A stretch of DNA of 64,000 nt from a virus (IMGVR_UViG_3300017917_002838:1-64000), one strand, 5' to 3'; positions 28,738 to 36,575 are shown, numbered from the stretch's first letter. Numbers and translations are program-made. The notes: a model not told the origin generated them from the letters alone.

Positions 28738-28929
28738 TTATTCCTGGTCAAGCATACTTTTCATATTCCACCAGTTTGCCGGGTGGTCTATATCCACATC
28801 CCCGTGTTCATGTGAATTATCCATAATATCTTCAATATCTTGTTCTATCTTATTTAATTTATTAAGTAATAATAATGTATAAATAAAATTAATAGCTACT
28901 GCCATTACGATCAATACGTTAAATATCAT
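28738..28929 (-). CDS. Small membrane protein
   Basis: 63 residues. An N-terminal helix (IFNVLIVMAVAINFIYTLLLL), then an acidic cytoplasmic or periplasmic region. Start at the ATG behind AAAGGA. First gene of the minus-strand small-gene operon. Confidence 0.6.
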   Translation of the reverse strand: MIFNVLIVMAVAINFIYTLLLLNKLNKIEQDIEDIMDNSHEHGDVDIDHPANWWNMKSMLDQE

Positions 28930-28949
28930 TGGTTCCTTTCGCAACCTAT

Positions 28950-28978
28950 ATTATCCTATATATGTAGGGGTTTGTCAA
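28950..28978 (-). promoter_or_regulatory. Promoter of the minus-strand small-gene operon
   Basis: TTGACA, 17 bases, GATAAT, ending 20 bases before the ATG of the membrane-protein gene. Unlike the leaderless promoters it leaves room for the AAAGGA RBS. Confidence 0.8.
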
Positions 28979-28982
28979 TGAC

Positions 28983-29013
28983 AAAAGGCTATGCTGATAC
29001 ACATAGCCTTTTA
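28983..29013. terminator. Bidirectional terminator
   Basis: AAAAGGCTATG / CATAGCCTTTT with flanking A and T runs, isolating the adhesin genes from the operon above. Confidence 0.8.
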
Positions 29014-29027
29014 GATCTAATTAAATA

Positions 29028-29852
29028 TTATGACCAATAAACTACACGACAAAAACCAGAACCTCCTGAGCCTCCAGCAAAACCTGTTCCTGTGTAATTT
29101 GCACCGGCTCCACCACCACCAGATCCAGTATTTGATGTGGCTGATCCACCGGCAGTACCGACACTAGCAGTTCCGCTTCCAGAAACTCCGCCTACGGTAT
29201 TATTGTGAACAGTTATTGCACCGGCACCACCAGCGCCATAATTAAATATTCCAGGTCCTGGAGCGGAATAATTTGTGGAGTAACTTGAAAAACCACCACT
29301 ACCACCTTGAGAACCGGAGCCACCTGGCATAGCAGTAGTAACTGCTGTAAGATTATTTATTGCTGCCCCACCAGCTCCACCCCCACTACCAGCAGAAACG
29401 TTACCACTACTATTAGAGGCTCCACCGCCACCGCCACAACCACCATCTAATCCAGCAATAACGCCACCATTTTGTGGTCCCCTTGCGCCAGCACCACCTC
29501 CAGTTGCTGTCAATAACGCACCAAAAGTAGAGTTACTTCCGTTAGTTCCATTAGAGCCAGCAGTAGTAGCAGTGCCTCCTGCTCCACCGCCACCAATAGT
29601 TACAGTATAAGAAGAGCCAGAGGTTACTGTGATTGTTCTTAATAGAACACCACCACCGCCTCCACCTCCGCCTGCTAAAGCATAACCACCATTACCACTG
29701 GTTCCAACACCACCTCCGCCACCGCCACCTGCAACCAATAATACTTCAACGGTAGTCACATTGGACGGTACAGTAAAAGTACCAGTAGAAGTAAACTCAG
29801 ATACTTTCTGTGTTACTCCACTAGATGGAGCGGGAAATGTTGCTATACCCAA
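29028..29852 (-). CDS. Glycine-rich tail adhesin-type protein (copy 2)
   Basis: 274 residues, TTG start (MGIATFPAPSSG) behind GAGGA. Its N-terminal segment (SEFTSTGTFTVPSN ... LVAGGGGGGG) and its FCRVVYWS end match the protein at 10.4-11.1 kb, and between them lie long glycine runs. A polyglycine-II receptor-binding lattice is inferred. The first and last segments are presumably the parts that attach it and close the fold. Confidence 0.7.
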   Translation of the reverse strand: MGIATFPAPSSGVTQKVSEFTSTGTFTVPSNVTTVEVLLVAGGGGGGGVGTSGNGGYALAGGGGGGGGVLLRTITVTSGSSYTVTIGGGGAGGTATTAGSNGTNGSNSTFGALLTATGGGAGARGPQNGGVIAGLDGGCGGGGGASNSSGNVSAGSGGGAGGAAINNLTAVTTAMPGGSGSQGGSGGFSSYSTNYSAPGPGIFNYGAGGAGAITVHNNTVGGVSGSGTASVGTAGGSATSNTGSGGGGAGANYTGTGFAGGSGGSGFCRVVYWS

Positions 29853-30032
29853 TTAATTTTCCTCATTCTGAATTGACGGAAAAAATTCTCCACCATCAAT
29901 TCCGTTATTATAATCCCAACCATTTGTATATTCAATATACTTTTCTGGATTTGAAGCAACTACTTCATCTTCAACTCCAACTATAATATTTATAACTTTA
30001 TTGTTTTCTACTACAGCAAATAATCTTTCCAT
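29853..30032 (-). CDS. Small protein between adhesin genes
   Basis: 59 residues. ERLFAVVENNKVINIIVGVEDEV resembles the small protein at 30.7 kb in its start (FAKIENNIVTQVIVV). Start at the ATG behind GGAGATATT. Possibly a small virion or assembly partner of the adhesins. Confidence 0.6.
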   Translation of the reverse strand: MERLFAVVENNKVINIIVGVEDEVVASNPEKYIEYTNGWDYNNGIDGGEFFPSIQNEEN

Positions 30033-30040
30033 AATATCTC

Positions 30041-30607
30041 CTATACCCAATACTCAATGTCAATTTTTCCAGAACCGCCAGCAGTTCCAGATTTATTATA
30101 ACCAGTTCCGCCAGATCCACCAGCGCCAATACTGTATGATATAGAATTTCCTGGTGTAGTAACAACAGTTGATGTTATTACTTGACCTGACTGACCAACT
30201 GCTCCTGGAACTAAATGATATTGTGTAGTAGTATTTCCAAACTGACCAAATGCTCCGCCTCCGCCTCCTCCGGCTTGACCAGTATTTGCCGTTCCTGCTG
30301 GCAAAGCATTGAAAGTTATATTTGCATCATTTGTACCAGAAGTTCCTGCAGTAATTCCTGGTCCACCATTTCCGCCTAAAGCTGAAGTTGCTCCGGTAAA
30401 AGTAGTAGTTCCACCAGTACCACCATCAGTTGTAGCTAATGCACCTCCAGTATTTGTTTTAAGTCCACCGCCACCACCGCCACCACCGTATAAAGTAACA
30501 TTAACATAAGTTACTCCAGCTGGAACAGTCCATGATGTACCGCTTGTTAAAGTTACCCTATAACTAGTTTTTCCACTAGATGGTACGGGAAATGTTGCTA
30601 TACCCAA
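30041..30607 (-). CDS. Glycine-rich tail adhesin-type protein (copy 3)
   Basis: 188 residues, TTG start (MGIATFPVPSSG). TSWTVPAGVTYVNVTLYGGGGGGG opens the repeat region. This is the shortest copy and ends IDIEYWV. Confidence 0.65.
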   Translation of the reverse strand: MGIATFPVPSSGKTSYRVTLTSGTSWTVPAGVTYVNVTLYGGGGGGGGLKTNTGGALATTDGGTGGTTTFTGATSALGGNGGPGITAGTSGTNDANITFNALPAGTANTGQAGGGGGGAFGQFGNTTTQYHLVPGAVGQSGQVITSTVVTTPGNSISYSIGAGGSGGTGYNKSGTAGGSGKIDIEYWV

Positions 30608-30625
30608 TTAACTTAAACCTCCAAA

Positions 30626-30886
30626 TTATTCAGCTGGTACTTCAACTACTGGAGAAACAAATTCATCCTTAGCAGGATCATAAGTCATTCCAATTCCAGC
30701 ATAAGTTCCTCTGAAATTACCATTGTATGATGTTTGTACCCATTGGGTATCTTCACCAAAAAGGGACTTGCAGAAAGCGGTTCCAAGAGCTTCCTGCTCT
30801 TGTCCGTTCTCATCTAAAAGAACCTCGTTTGCTACAACAATAACCTGAGTTACTATATTGTTTTCGATCTTTGCAAAATGTGCCAT
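30626..30886 (-). CDS. Conserved phage small virion-type protein
   Basis: 86 residues. HFAKIENNIVTQVIVVANEVLLDENGQEQEA, LFGEDTQWVQTSYNGNFRG and YAGIGMTYD are a pattern recalled from a conserved small protein of T4-like and other aquatic phages. Position beside the adhesins suggests a virion or assembly role. Confidence 0.7.
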   Translation of the reverse strand: MAHFAKIENNIVTQVIVVANEVLLDENGQEQEALGTAFCKSLFGEDTQWVQTSYNGNFRGTYAGIGMTYDPAKDEFVSPVVEVPAE

Positions 30887-30928
30887 GTTATTACCTTCCT
30901 TTTATTATATATTTATTATACTATATGT

Positions 30929-30997
30929 TTAACCTATTACAATTACTCTACCACTACCACCAAAACCACCTGATGCACTACTTCCACCATTTTTATA
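30929..30997 (-). pseudogene. Orphan glycine-rich C-terminal fragment
   Basis: Translates to YKNGGSSASGGFGGSGRVIVIG and a stop, closely resembling the ends of the adjacent proteins (GGSGVIIIAV), but in a +1 frame relative to the 905-base gene just upstream. There is no start codon. It is a leftover from an unequal exchange or an alternative tail. Confidence 0.5.
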
Positions 30998-31898
30998 CCG
31001 CAATTATAATCACTCCTGAACCGCCAGAACCGGGAGATGCTGTCGCATAAGAACCGCCTCCTCCACCACCCCTATTTGCTTGTCCAGAAACGGCAGCGCT
31101 TGGGCTTGATGTTCCGCCATTTCCACCACCTTCATAAGCATAACCAATACCAGAATATGCAGTTCCGCCTCCGCCACCACCGCAATATCCAATTGATGAA
31201 CCAGTCATTGAATTATAAACTCCGGCTCCGCCTGCACCACCACTACCATTTTGACCAGTACCGCCTGTGCCACTTGGTCCACCACCACCGCCACCAGAAA
31301 AAGTTGAATATGCTGTTCCTCCGCCATATGTTCCTATTGTGCTTTTGCCTGCAAATGTGGAACCACTAACTGCACCAGCTCCACCACCTTGTGCCCCGTC
31401 TCCGCCTCTTGATGCTAGATCACTATCGCTTGAACTATTCATTTTTTTACCACCACCGCCTCCACCACTTGATGAAATATTTCCACCATTTAAAAATGTT
31501 ATTGAAGAAACAGATCCACAAGAAGCTGGTGTTGCAGCTGGACTATTAGATGCGCCAGCACCACCTGCTCCAACAGTTATAGTGTGAGCTCCAACTCCAG
31601 TAGAAGGGATATATAATTGAGAAAAATATATATATTCTCCACCGCCACCGCCTCCACCATTATAACCGCCACCGCCTCCACCACCGCCAACTACTAATAC
31701 TTCTGCAAATCCTCCTTGACCAACAATAATATTACCACTTCCAGTAAAAGTATATATAGTTTTACCATTATAACTAGATACAGATGGAGATCCAATTGTG
31801 CTAGTTATTGTTGCATTACCAACACCAGCAACAGTTGCAGGAACAGTGGAAGGATTTTTATCCGAACGACTTGAATAAGGTATTGAATAACTAGGCAT
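30993..31898 (-). CDS. Glycine-rich tail adhesin-type protein (copy 4)
   Basis: 301 residues starting MPSYSIPYSSRSDKNPSTVP. Its first 20 residues are nearly the same as those of copy 5, an attachment segment distinct from copies 1-3. Extensive Gly runs with Ser/Ala, ending GSGVIIIAV. TAATG overlap with copy 5 couples their translation, and AGGTGG precedes the start. Confidence 0.7.
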   Translation of the reverse strand: MPSYSIPYSSRSDKNPSTVPATVAGVGNATITSTIGSPSVSSYNGKTIYTFTGSGNIIVGQGGFAEVLVVGGGGGGGGYNGGGGGGGEYIYFSQLYIPSTGVGAHTITVGAGGAGASNSPAATPASCGSVSSITFLNGGNISSSGGGGGGKKMNSSSDSDLASRGGDGAQGGGAGAVSGSTFAGKSTIGTYGGGTAYSTFSGGGGGGPSGTGGTGQNGSGGAGGAGVYNSMTGSSIGYCGGGGGGTAYSGIGYAYEGGGNGGTSSPSAAVSGQANRGGGGGGSYATASPGSGGSGVIIIAV

Positions 31899-32848
31899 TA
31901 TGTATACCACCTAAAAACTACTACTCCGGAACCACCGGCACCAGCTGGCATTGCACCAACAGTACCTGTCTGCACATCGGTGTATCTTCCACCGCCACCG
32001 CCACCTCCGGTGTTTGCAGTTCCAGAACCTGCAGCATTTGTATTATATGGAGACGTAGTAACTGTTTCCCAATTTGCTCCATTTCCTCCTCCGCCAATTC
32101 CACCGTAAGAAACTGGCCCATTTCCATTTGTACATCCGCCACCGCCTCCACCACGAACTACATAAGTTCCAGAAATATCAGAACCTTTACCCGGACCTCC
32201 TTGAGAAACTAATACTGATGTTGAAGCAGAAGTTCTGCGCCCAGATCCATCAACTCCTGAACCACCAGCGCCACCTCCACCGCCGCAATTGGTGTCTCCT
32301 CCATAACCCCACGAACTTTGATTAAAAGAATATCCACCCCTGTTACCTTCGCCAGATGTTCCATTTGCGGGAGTAGTACCGCTTGCGCCATTGCCCATTC
32401 CACCACCCGAGCCACCTACCTGAGCATTTTTACCTGTACTATAACCAGAACCACCACCAGAACAAGATATTGTTGTAAAACCAGTTCCAATTACTGAAGA
32501 ATCAGAACCATTTGTTGGTTGACGATTTGTACCAGCCCCTAAATATTGTCTTCCTTCTAAACCACCACCACCAACTGTTACTGTTAGCGTAGAACCTGGA
32601 ATACAAGTTTGATTTTTAAGCTCTCTATATCCACCAGCTCCTCCGCCTCCGCCTTCAGCAATACCTCCACCTCCACCGCCAGCAACAACTAAAACATCAA
32701 TTAAATTTACTCCAGATGGTACGGTAAAAGTTCCACTTGAATTAAATGTTTGATAATTTGCTGTTGTTGGTATGTTTACAGAAGTTGCTGGTACCGTAGA
32801 CGGCATCCTGTCTGAACGACTTGAATTTGGTATTGAATAACTAGGCAT
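31898..32848 (-). CDS. Glycine-rich tail adhesin-type protein (copy 5)
   Basis: 316 residues starting MPSYSIPNSSRSDRMPSTVP. Carries both the MPSYSIP leader and the SSGTFTVPSGVNLIDVLVVAGGGGGG segment seen in copies 1-2, then about 230 residues of Gly-rich repeat ending GVVVFRWYT. It thus links the two sub-groups. Confidence 0.7.
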   Translation of the reverse strand: MPSYSIPNSSRSDRMPSTVPATSVNIPTTANYQTFNSSGTFTVPSGVNLIDVLVVAGGGGGGIAEGGGGGAGGYRELKNQTCIPGSTLTVTVGGGGLEGRQYLGAGTNRQPTNGSDSSVIGTGFTTISCSGGGSGYSTGKNAQVGGSGGGMGNGASGTTPANGTSGEGNRGGYSFNQSSWGYGGDTNCGGGGGAGGSGVDGSGRRTSASTSVLVSQGGPGKGSDISGTYVVRGGGGGGCTNGNGPVSYGGIGGGGNGANWETVTTSPYNTNAAGSGTANTGGGGGGGRYTDVQTGTVGAMPAGAGGSGVVVFRWYT

Positions 32849-32872
32849 CTATTAATTAATCTCCAGTTAAAT

Positions 32873-33031
32873 TTATTTTTTGTTTAAAAGATCTGAAACT
32901 GTACCAGAAGTTGGAACCTTCTTGGGCTTACCACCTTGATAGGCTGATGGTTTAATTACTTCGTTTGAAGTAACTGCACCAGACGGAGTGTTTACCGGTG
33001 GTGTTCCCATTCCAGTTCCATTTTCTGACAT
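32873..33031 (-). CDS. Small proline/glycine-rich protein
   Basis: 52 residues (NGTGMGTPPVNTPSGAVTSNEVI, PKKVPTSGTVSDLLNKK). Low-complexity linker character. One base from the next gene. Role unknown; may be a virion linker. Confidence 0.5.
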   Translation of the reverse strand: MSENGTGMGTPPVNTPSGAVTSNEVIKPSAYQGGKPKKVPTSGTVSDLLNKK

Positions 33032-33190
33032 TTACTTCTTATCTCCAACTGCACCAAGAACGTTAATTGAATCTGTACCAGTCATATTAAATGTTGATGG
33101 TTGTCCTTGATTATTTACATCAGAAACTTTTGGATTTGGTACATTTACTCCCATAAAAGCTTCGCTATTGCATCCACACATTGCACACAT
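33032..33190 (-). CDS. Small protein with N-terminal CxxCxC
   Basis: 52 residues. CAMCGCNSEAFMGVNVP opens it; the rest is polar linker (PSTFNMTGTDSINVLG). Start chosen at the ATG behind AGGTAAATAAT. Confidence 0.5.
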   Translation of the reverse strand: MCAMCGCNSEAFMGVNVPNPKVSDVNNQGQPSTFNMTGTDSINVLGAVGDKK

Positions 33191-33191
33191 A

Positions 33192-33344
33192 TTATTTACC
33201 TGCCCCGAAATTTCTTGTTTCTTCAATTGTATGAACCATTTTATCTGTAACCCCAGCTTGTCCTTGAGATGAAACATCTTTAGATGGAAAAGCTGTTGAA
33301 GGTGCTTCCGTATAGTTTACAGCTGGAACATTATTTGTTGTCAT
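33192..33344 (-). CDS. Small virion-type protein (paralogue A)
   Basis: 50 residues. STAFPSKDVSSQGQAGV matches SAFPAKDMSTQGNAG in the neighbouring gene, so the two arose by duplication. Function unknown. Confidence 0.55.
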   Translation of the reverse strand: MTTNNVPAVNYTEAPSTAFPSKDVSSQGQAGVTDKMVHTIEETRNFGAGK

Positions 33345-33556
33345 TACATATTTTCTGATTCTGGGTACATATTAGTTTCTCTGCGATTGCCCATATCATA
33401 TGAACCTTCTGCATTAAATCCTGCATTACCTTGTGTTGACATATCTTTTGCTGGAAATGCCGATGCTGGATTTGCAGCATATTGTACGCCATTCCATACA
33501 GGTGTTGGGTTAATTTTTGGACCTGAGAATCCGTCCATGTTAATTCCGTCTGCCAT
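33344..33556 (-). CDS. Small virion-type protein (paralogue B)
   Basis: 70 residues with the shared AFPAKDMSTQGNAG block, flanked by Asn/Gly-rich sequence. RBS TAGGAGATAAA. First gene of the small-protein and adhesin operon. Confidence 0.55.
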   Translation of the reverse strand: MADGINMDGFSGPKINPTPVWNGVQYAANPASAFPAKDMSTQGNAGFNAEGSYDMGNRRETNMYPESENM

Positions 33557-33607
33557 TTTATCTCCTAAATATATAGTATCGGCATATAGCCTATACCAAT
33601 TATAGCA

Positions 33608-33727
33608 CTATTCTTGGTCTAGATCGAAATGATCTTCTGGGCCAGCCATTTCTATATCAAATAAATCATCAGGCATTACCTGATTCATTTTGGCTACCAT
33701 AGATATTATTTTTTCAAATACTGTCAT
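33608..33727 (-). CDS. Small acidic protein
   Basis: 39 residues (VFEKIISMVAKMNQVMPDDLFDIEMAGPEDHF). One hydrophobic helix and an acidic end. Overlaps the upstream gene by 14 bases. Confidence 0.5.
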   Translation of the reverse strand: MTVFEKIISMVAKMNQVMPDDLFDIEMAGPEDHFDLDQE

Positions 33728-33896
33728 TTTCAATTAACCTATATTCCCGAGAAAGACAAATATAGTTATTTTTAATTTCATCAGATATTTCTCTAGAAAG
33801 ACCAGAAAAGTTAATTTCAACTCCATTCGGAGTTGTTTTGTACAGTCTTCCAGTCTGAATCAGATTCTTTAGTTTTGCCTCTATCAATTCTTCCAT
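33714..33896 (-). CDS. Small protein, unknown, overlapping the cupin gene
   Basis: 60 residues (EELIEAKLKNLIQTGRLYKTTPNGVEINFSGLSREIS). Start uncertain: the chosen ATG overlaps the cupin gene by 80 bases in another frame, and a longer form would overlap by 116. Its strand content after residue 20 looks real. Confidence 0.45.
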   Translation of the reverse strand: MEELIEAKLKNLIQTGRLYKTTPNGVEINFSGLSREISDEIKNNYICLSREYRLIENDSI

Positions 33897-34215
33897 AATC
33901 ATCCAAATATCTAGTAATGTCGGATTCGTCATAGTCCCCGACTTGTACTTCTATGATTTTGATAGGCCTATCTTTTGAGCTTAATCTGTGGATCTGATTT
34001 TTTTTAATCTTAACCACGTCCCCGACTGACAGGTTTCTATTCTCAACACCTATTATACAGCTTCCCTCTCCAAACACAACAGACCATATTTCTTCTCTAT
34101 TTTTATGTGACTGTAGACTTAGTTGATGATAAGGTTTTATATAAAGTTCTTTTACCTGATATCCATCTCCAGATTGAAGTATTTTAAAATACCCCCAAGG
34201 TCTTTCCTCTATCAA
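33817..34215 (-). CDS. Cupin, mannose-6-phosphate isomerase type II-like
   Basis: 132 residues. ERPWGYFKILQ at the start, HQLSLQSHKNREEIWSVVFGEG (metal-binding cupin motif 1 with HxH-like and Glu) and GDVVKIKKNQIHRL (motif 2 His) match the C-terminal isomerase domain of ManC-type proteins. Stand-alone cupins of this form convert fructose-6-phosphate and mannose-6-phosphate. It would add another sugar-nucleotide input to the phage glycan genes. Confidence 0.75.
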   Translation of the reverse strand: MIEERPWGYFKILQSGDGYQVKELYIKPYHQLSLQSHKNREEIWSVVFGEGSCIIGVENRNLSVGDVVKIKKNQIHRLSSKDRPIKIIEVQVGDYDESDITRYLDDYGRIDRGKTKESDSDWKTVQNNSEWS

Positions 34216-34403
34216 TCTTCCTCCTCAAATAATAGATCATCTGGAGTTGGTATTGTAAGAAGAGTACCGCAATGCAAGCAAGATCCATCTAAAAGGTATG
34301 TATCCAGTTCATATGTCTCTGGATCAAATGTAGCAACTATTACAAATAGGTTTGATCCACATGTTGGACATGCTGCACTGGGTATCCCCCTAGAATCTAC
34401 CAC
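34212..34403 (-). CDS. Zinc-ribbon protein
   Basis: 63 residues. AACPTCGSNLFVI and SCLHCGTLLTI give two C-x2-C knuckles, with an acidic end. Four-base overlap with the cupin gene. Confidence 0.65.
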   Translation of the reverse strand: MVDSRGIPSAACPTCGSNLFVIVATFDPETYELDTYLLDGSCLHCGTLLTIPTPDDLLFEEED

Positions 34404-34404
34404 A

Positions 34405-34710
34405 CTACATCCAGCTTTCTAGTTGTTTGACCAGCATGTGCTTAGGAACAGCGCCAGTAATCCTATTTGTTTCAACTCCATTTTTAATTATAATTGTAGT
34501 TGGTATTGTACTAACATTATATTTTTGCGATTGCAATGGATTTTTGTCTACATCAATTTTTGCAATTTTCCAAAAATATTGCTTGTCTACTTCTTCTACT
34601 ATTGGTGAATATCTATGACATGGTACACACCATTCTGCAGAAAAATATAAAACAATTTCTTTATTATCTTCAATATAAATATCTAAATTTTCATCAGTTC
34701 CAATAATCAT
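34405..34710 (-). CDS. Thioredoxin
   Basis: 101 residues. FSAEWCVPCHRYSPIV contains the active-site WCxPC, KIDVDKNP follows, and STIPTTIII has the cis-proline. Start at the ATG that overlaps the upstream stop (ATGA). It can reduce the class II ribonucleotide reductase or other phage enzymes. Confidence 0.9.
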   Translation of the reverse strand: MIIGTDENLDIYIEDNKEIVLYFSAEWCVPCHRYSPIVEEVDKQYFWKIAKIDVDKNPLQSQKYNVSTIPTTIIIKNGVETNRITGAVPKHMLVKQLESWM

Positions 34711-35177
34711 TTTGACTCCACATGTGTAGGCCAAAAATAGTTACAGGTTGAACAACAGGTATATCCTATATCTCGATAATCTGAAAACTGTTCAAAGAAT
34801 CGATACTCGTCTGGATCTTTTTCATATAACCTGCCACGATGACTATAGTGTACGGCTTCATTACCTAGCCACCAAGGAGTGTTTGATTCTACGCCCCAAA
34901 AATTGTCTAAATAGACAGATTCAAATGTCTTCTGCGTATTGTCTTTATATCCTCTAGCAATTACTTCTTTAATAATTTCTTCATTATAAGCAAGTAGCCA
35001 GTCTTCGTGGCCTTCCCACATTTTAACTGCGGGATGATTAGACCAGGCACCGCTCTCATATAATCCAGCTAAAGACTTTAGTATTTGTAGATTTTCTACA
35101 CGCTGTTTCATAAGTCTTTTACGGTCTAGATTTTGGGCACACTCTGTAAAATTTGCTGATGGTAAAAATGTTTGCAT
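34707..35177 (-). CDS. Pyrimidine-dimer DNA glycosylase/endonuclease V-like protein
   Basis: 156 residues. MQTFLPSANFTECAQNLDRKRLMKQRVE at the start and NHPAVKMWEGHEDWLLAYNEEI match the Pyr_excise family, relatives of T4 endonuclease V that repair UV damage; HYSHRGRLYEKDPDEY is the family's C-terminal block. The tail adds CCSTCNYFW, a possible zinc site. Start at the ATG rather than an upstream TTG, matching the MQTF start common in the family. Confidence 0.8.
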   Translation of the reverse strand: MQTFLPSANFTECAQNLDRKRLMKQRVENLQILKSLAGLYESGAWSNHPAVKMWEGHEDWLLAYNEEIIKEVIARGYKDNTQKTFESVYLDNFWGVESNTPWWLGNEAVHYSHRGRLYEKDPDEYRFFEQFSDYRDIGYTCCSTCNYFWPTHVESK

Positions 35178-35217
35178 GTGCAATATCCTATCAAATTATG
35201 TCTGTTTGGTCAACAGA

Positions 35218-35403
35218 TTATTCTGTTTCCCACTCTCGGTAATACATTTCTAATTGATTTTGTATGTGATAAAACTTTTTTCTATTTTCCTCATATGCAG
35301 TCAGAATAGCTTGAGGAATATCTATCATTAGATCTTCAGACATAGATGAGTCTGGCTCCCAAACATCATATATGTCAACCTTTGATAAACCAACTTTAGG
35401 CAT
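35218..35403 (-). CDS. Small protein, unknown
   Basis: 61 residues (SKVDIYDVWEPDSSMSEDLMIDIPQAILTAYEENRKKFYHIQNQLEMYY). Mostly helical. Overlaps the upstream gene by 8 bases. Confidence 0.55.
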   Translation of the reverse strand: MPKVGLSKVDIYDVWEPDSSMSEDLMIDIPQAILTAYEENRKKFYHIQNQLEMYYREWETE

Positions 35404-35608
35404 TCTTTAGTTCCTCTGCTGCTGCATTAAACTTATTCATAAAGTTTTGAACAACAAATAGGGTTATATCAGAAGCATCCTGAGCTAATTGTTTTAGATC
35501 TTCTGGTTTCTGCATATCTTCTGGCATATCTTTTTTTAGATAATAAAAGAGATCATTAGTTACTTCGCCAACAATCTCCTCTAGAACTGTTACTTGTTTT
35601 TCTGACAT
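35396..35608 (-). CDS. Small helical protein, unknown
   Basis: 70 residues (LEEIVGEVTNDLFYYLKKDMPEDMQKPEDLKQLAQDA). One-base overlap with the stop of the subtilase gene, so made from the same transcript. Confidence 0.55.
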   Translation of the reverse strand: MSEKQVTVLEEIVGEVTNDLFYYLKKDMPEDMQKPEDLKQLAQDASDITLFVVQNFMNKFNAAAEELKNA

Positions 35609-36540
35609 TATACTAATCCAATCAAGTTAATTTTAATTCCGGTAAAACCTTTAGAACTTTTAACAACAGTTGCATTTGTTTTAATTAAATCAAATATCTG
35701 TTGATAAGTTAATTCTGGTTTGGCTGACTTAATCTTGAGCCATTGACCAGCAGCATATTGTGCAGCAGCAGAAGTTCCGGCAACATTGCTAAAAACTCCA
35801 TTTGGACCAAATACTCTCATATCGCCTAACTCAAATAGATCTGTCTTTGCAGAATCATTATTGCTATATAGATTAATGGAGTCTTGTCTATTTACTGCTC
35901 CAACAGCAATAGCCTCATCAATACATGAAGGCCAATCAATTCTTTTATAGTCATACCCATTTCCCGCTGCCATAAATGTTGGCACACCCAAACTAATTAA
36001 TGATGTTAGTCTTTGCTTTGTGTTGGGCGTGTTAGGGCAATAATTAGGAATATTTGGTAAATTATGATGACCCTGACTCATTGTAACTGCAGCAATATTA
36101 TACTTTTCTTTATTTGCGATAACCCAATCCAGTGCTTGTGTTACAGTTTGTTCATTTGAGACTTGTCTAAATCCAGTAGAAGTATTACCAATAATTCTTA
36201 CAAAAACAATGTTTGCATCTGGATTAGCATTTAGTAATGCTGAAACCATTTTTGTTCCATGATCAAACCCATTTGCAGTTATTAGGTTTGCTGGCATGTT
36301 TGCAGAGCCAACTCCTTCTTGGAAATTCTTTCCATTTGGACAAGAATTCCATTCTAAAATACACACCTCGTAAACAACTTTTCCAGACAATAATGGAAGA
36401 CTAGAATTAATAGCTGTATCCAAAACTGCAATCGTATATCCTGCATTTAAATTATTTAGTTTATTATTAACCTTTGCATGTGCAATATTAGGCACAATAA
36501 GTAGCAGTGCTGTAATTACTGATAGTATTTTTTTATTCAT
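35608..36540 (-). CDS. Secreted subtilisin-like serine protease
   Basis: 310 residues. A clear signal peptide (KKILSVITALLLIVPNIAHA, cleavage after AHA) precedes the catalytic domain. AVLDTAIN supplies Asp, GFDHGTKM His and VAGTSAAAQ Ser, in subtilase order; MAAGNG holds the oxyanion asparagine. Two cysteine pairs (CILEWNSC and the later YCPN/PSC) may form disulfides. It lacks a long pro-domain. It would act outside the host membrane, on envelope proteins, host surface proteins or the phage adhesins. Leaderless promoter, described separately. Confidence 0.88.
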   Translation of the reverse strand: MNKKILSVITALLLIVPNIAHAKVNNKLNNLNAGYTIAVLDTAINSSLPLLSGKVVYEVCILEWNSCPNGKNFQEGVGSANMPANLITANGFDHGTKMVSALLNANPDANIVFVRIIGNTSTGFRQVSNEQTVTQALDWVIANKEKYNIAAVTMSQGHHNLPNIPNYCPNTPNTKQRLTSLISLGVPTFMAAGNGYDYKRIDWPSCIDEAIAVGAVNRQDSINLYSNNDSAKTDLFELGDMRVFGPNGVFSNVAGTSAAAQYAAGQWLKIKSAKPELTYQQIFDLIKTNATVVKSSKGFTGIKINLIGLV

Positions 36541-36546
36541 GGGTAC

Positions 36547-36575
36547 ATCTTACTAAAAAGATGCTAGCCTGTCAA
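36547..36575 (-). promoter_or_regulatory. Canonical promoter, leaderless subtilase mRNA
   Basis: TTGACA, 17 bases, TAAGAT, six bases, ATG. There is no Shine-Dalgarno between the -10 box and the start. Confidence 0.8.

Noticed and set aside
31267-31587. Long proline-rich ORFs on the strand opposite the glycine-rich genes
   Set aside because: GGN glycine codons read backward as NCC proline codons, so open antisense frames are expected. They lack RBSs and promoters. The same holds near 10.6, 30.3 and 32.1 kb.
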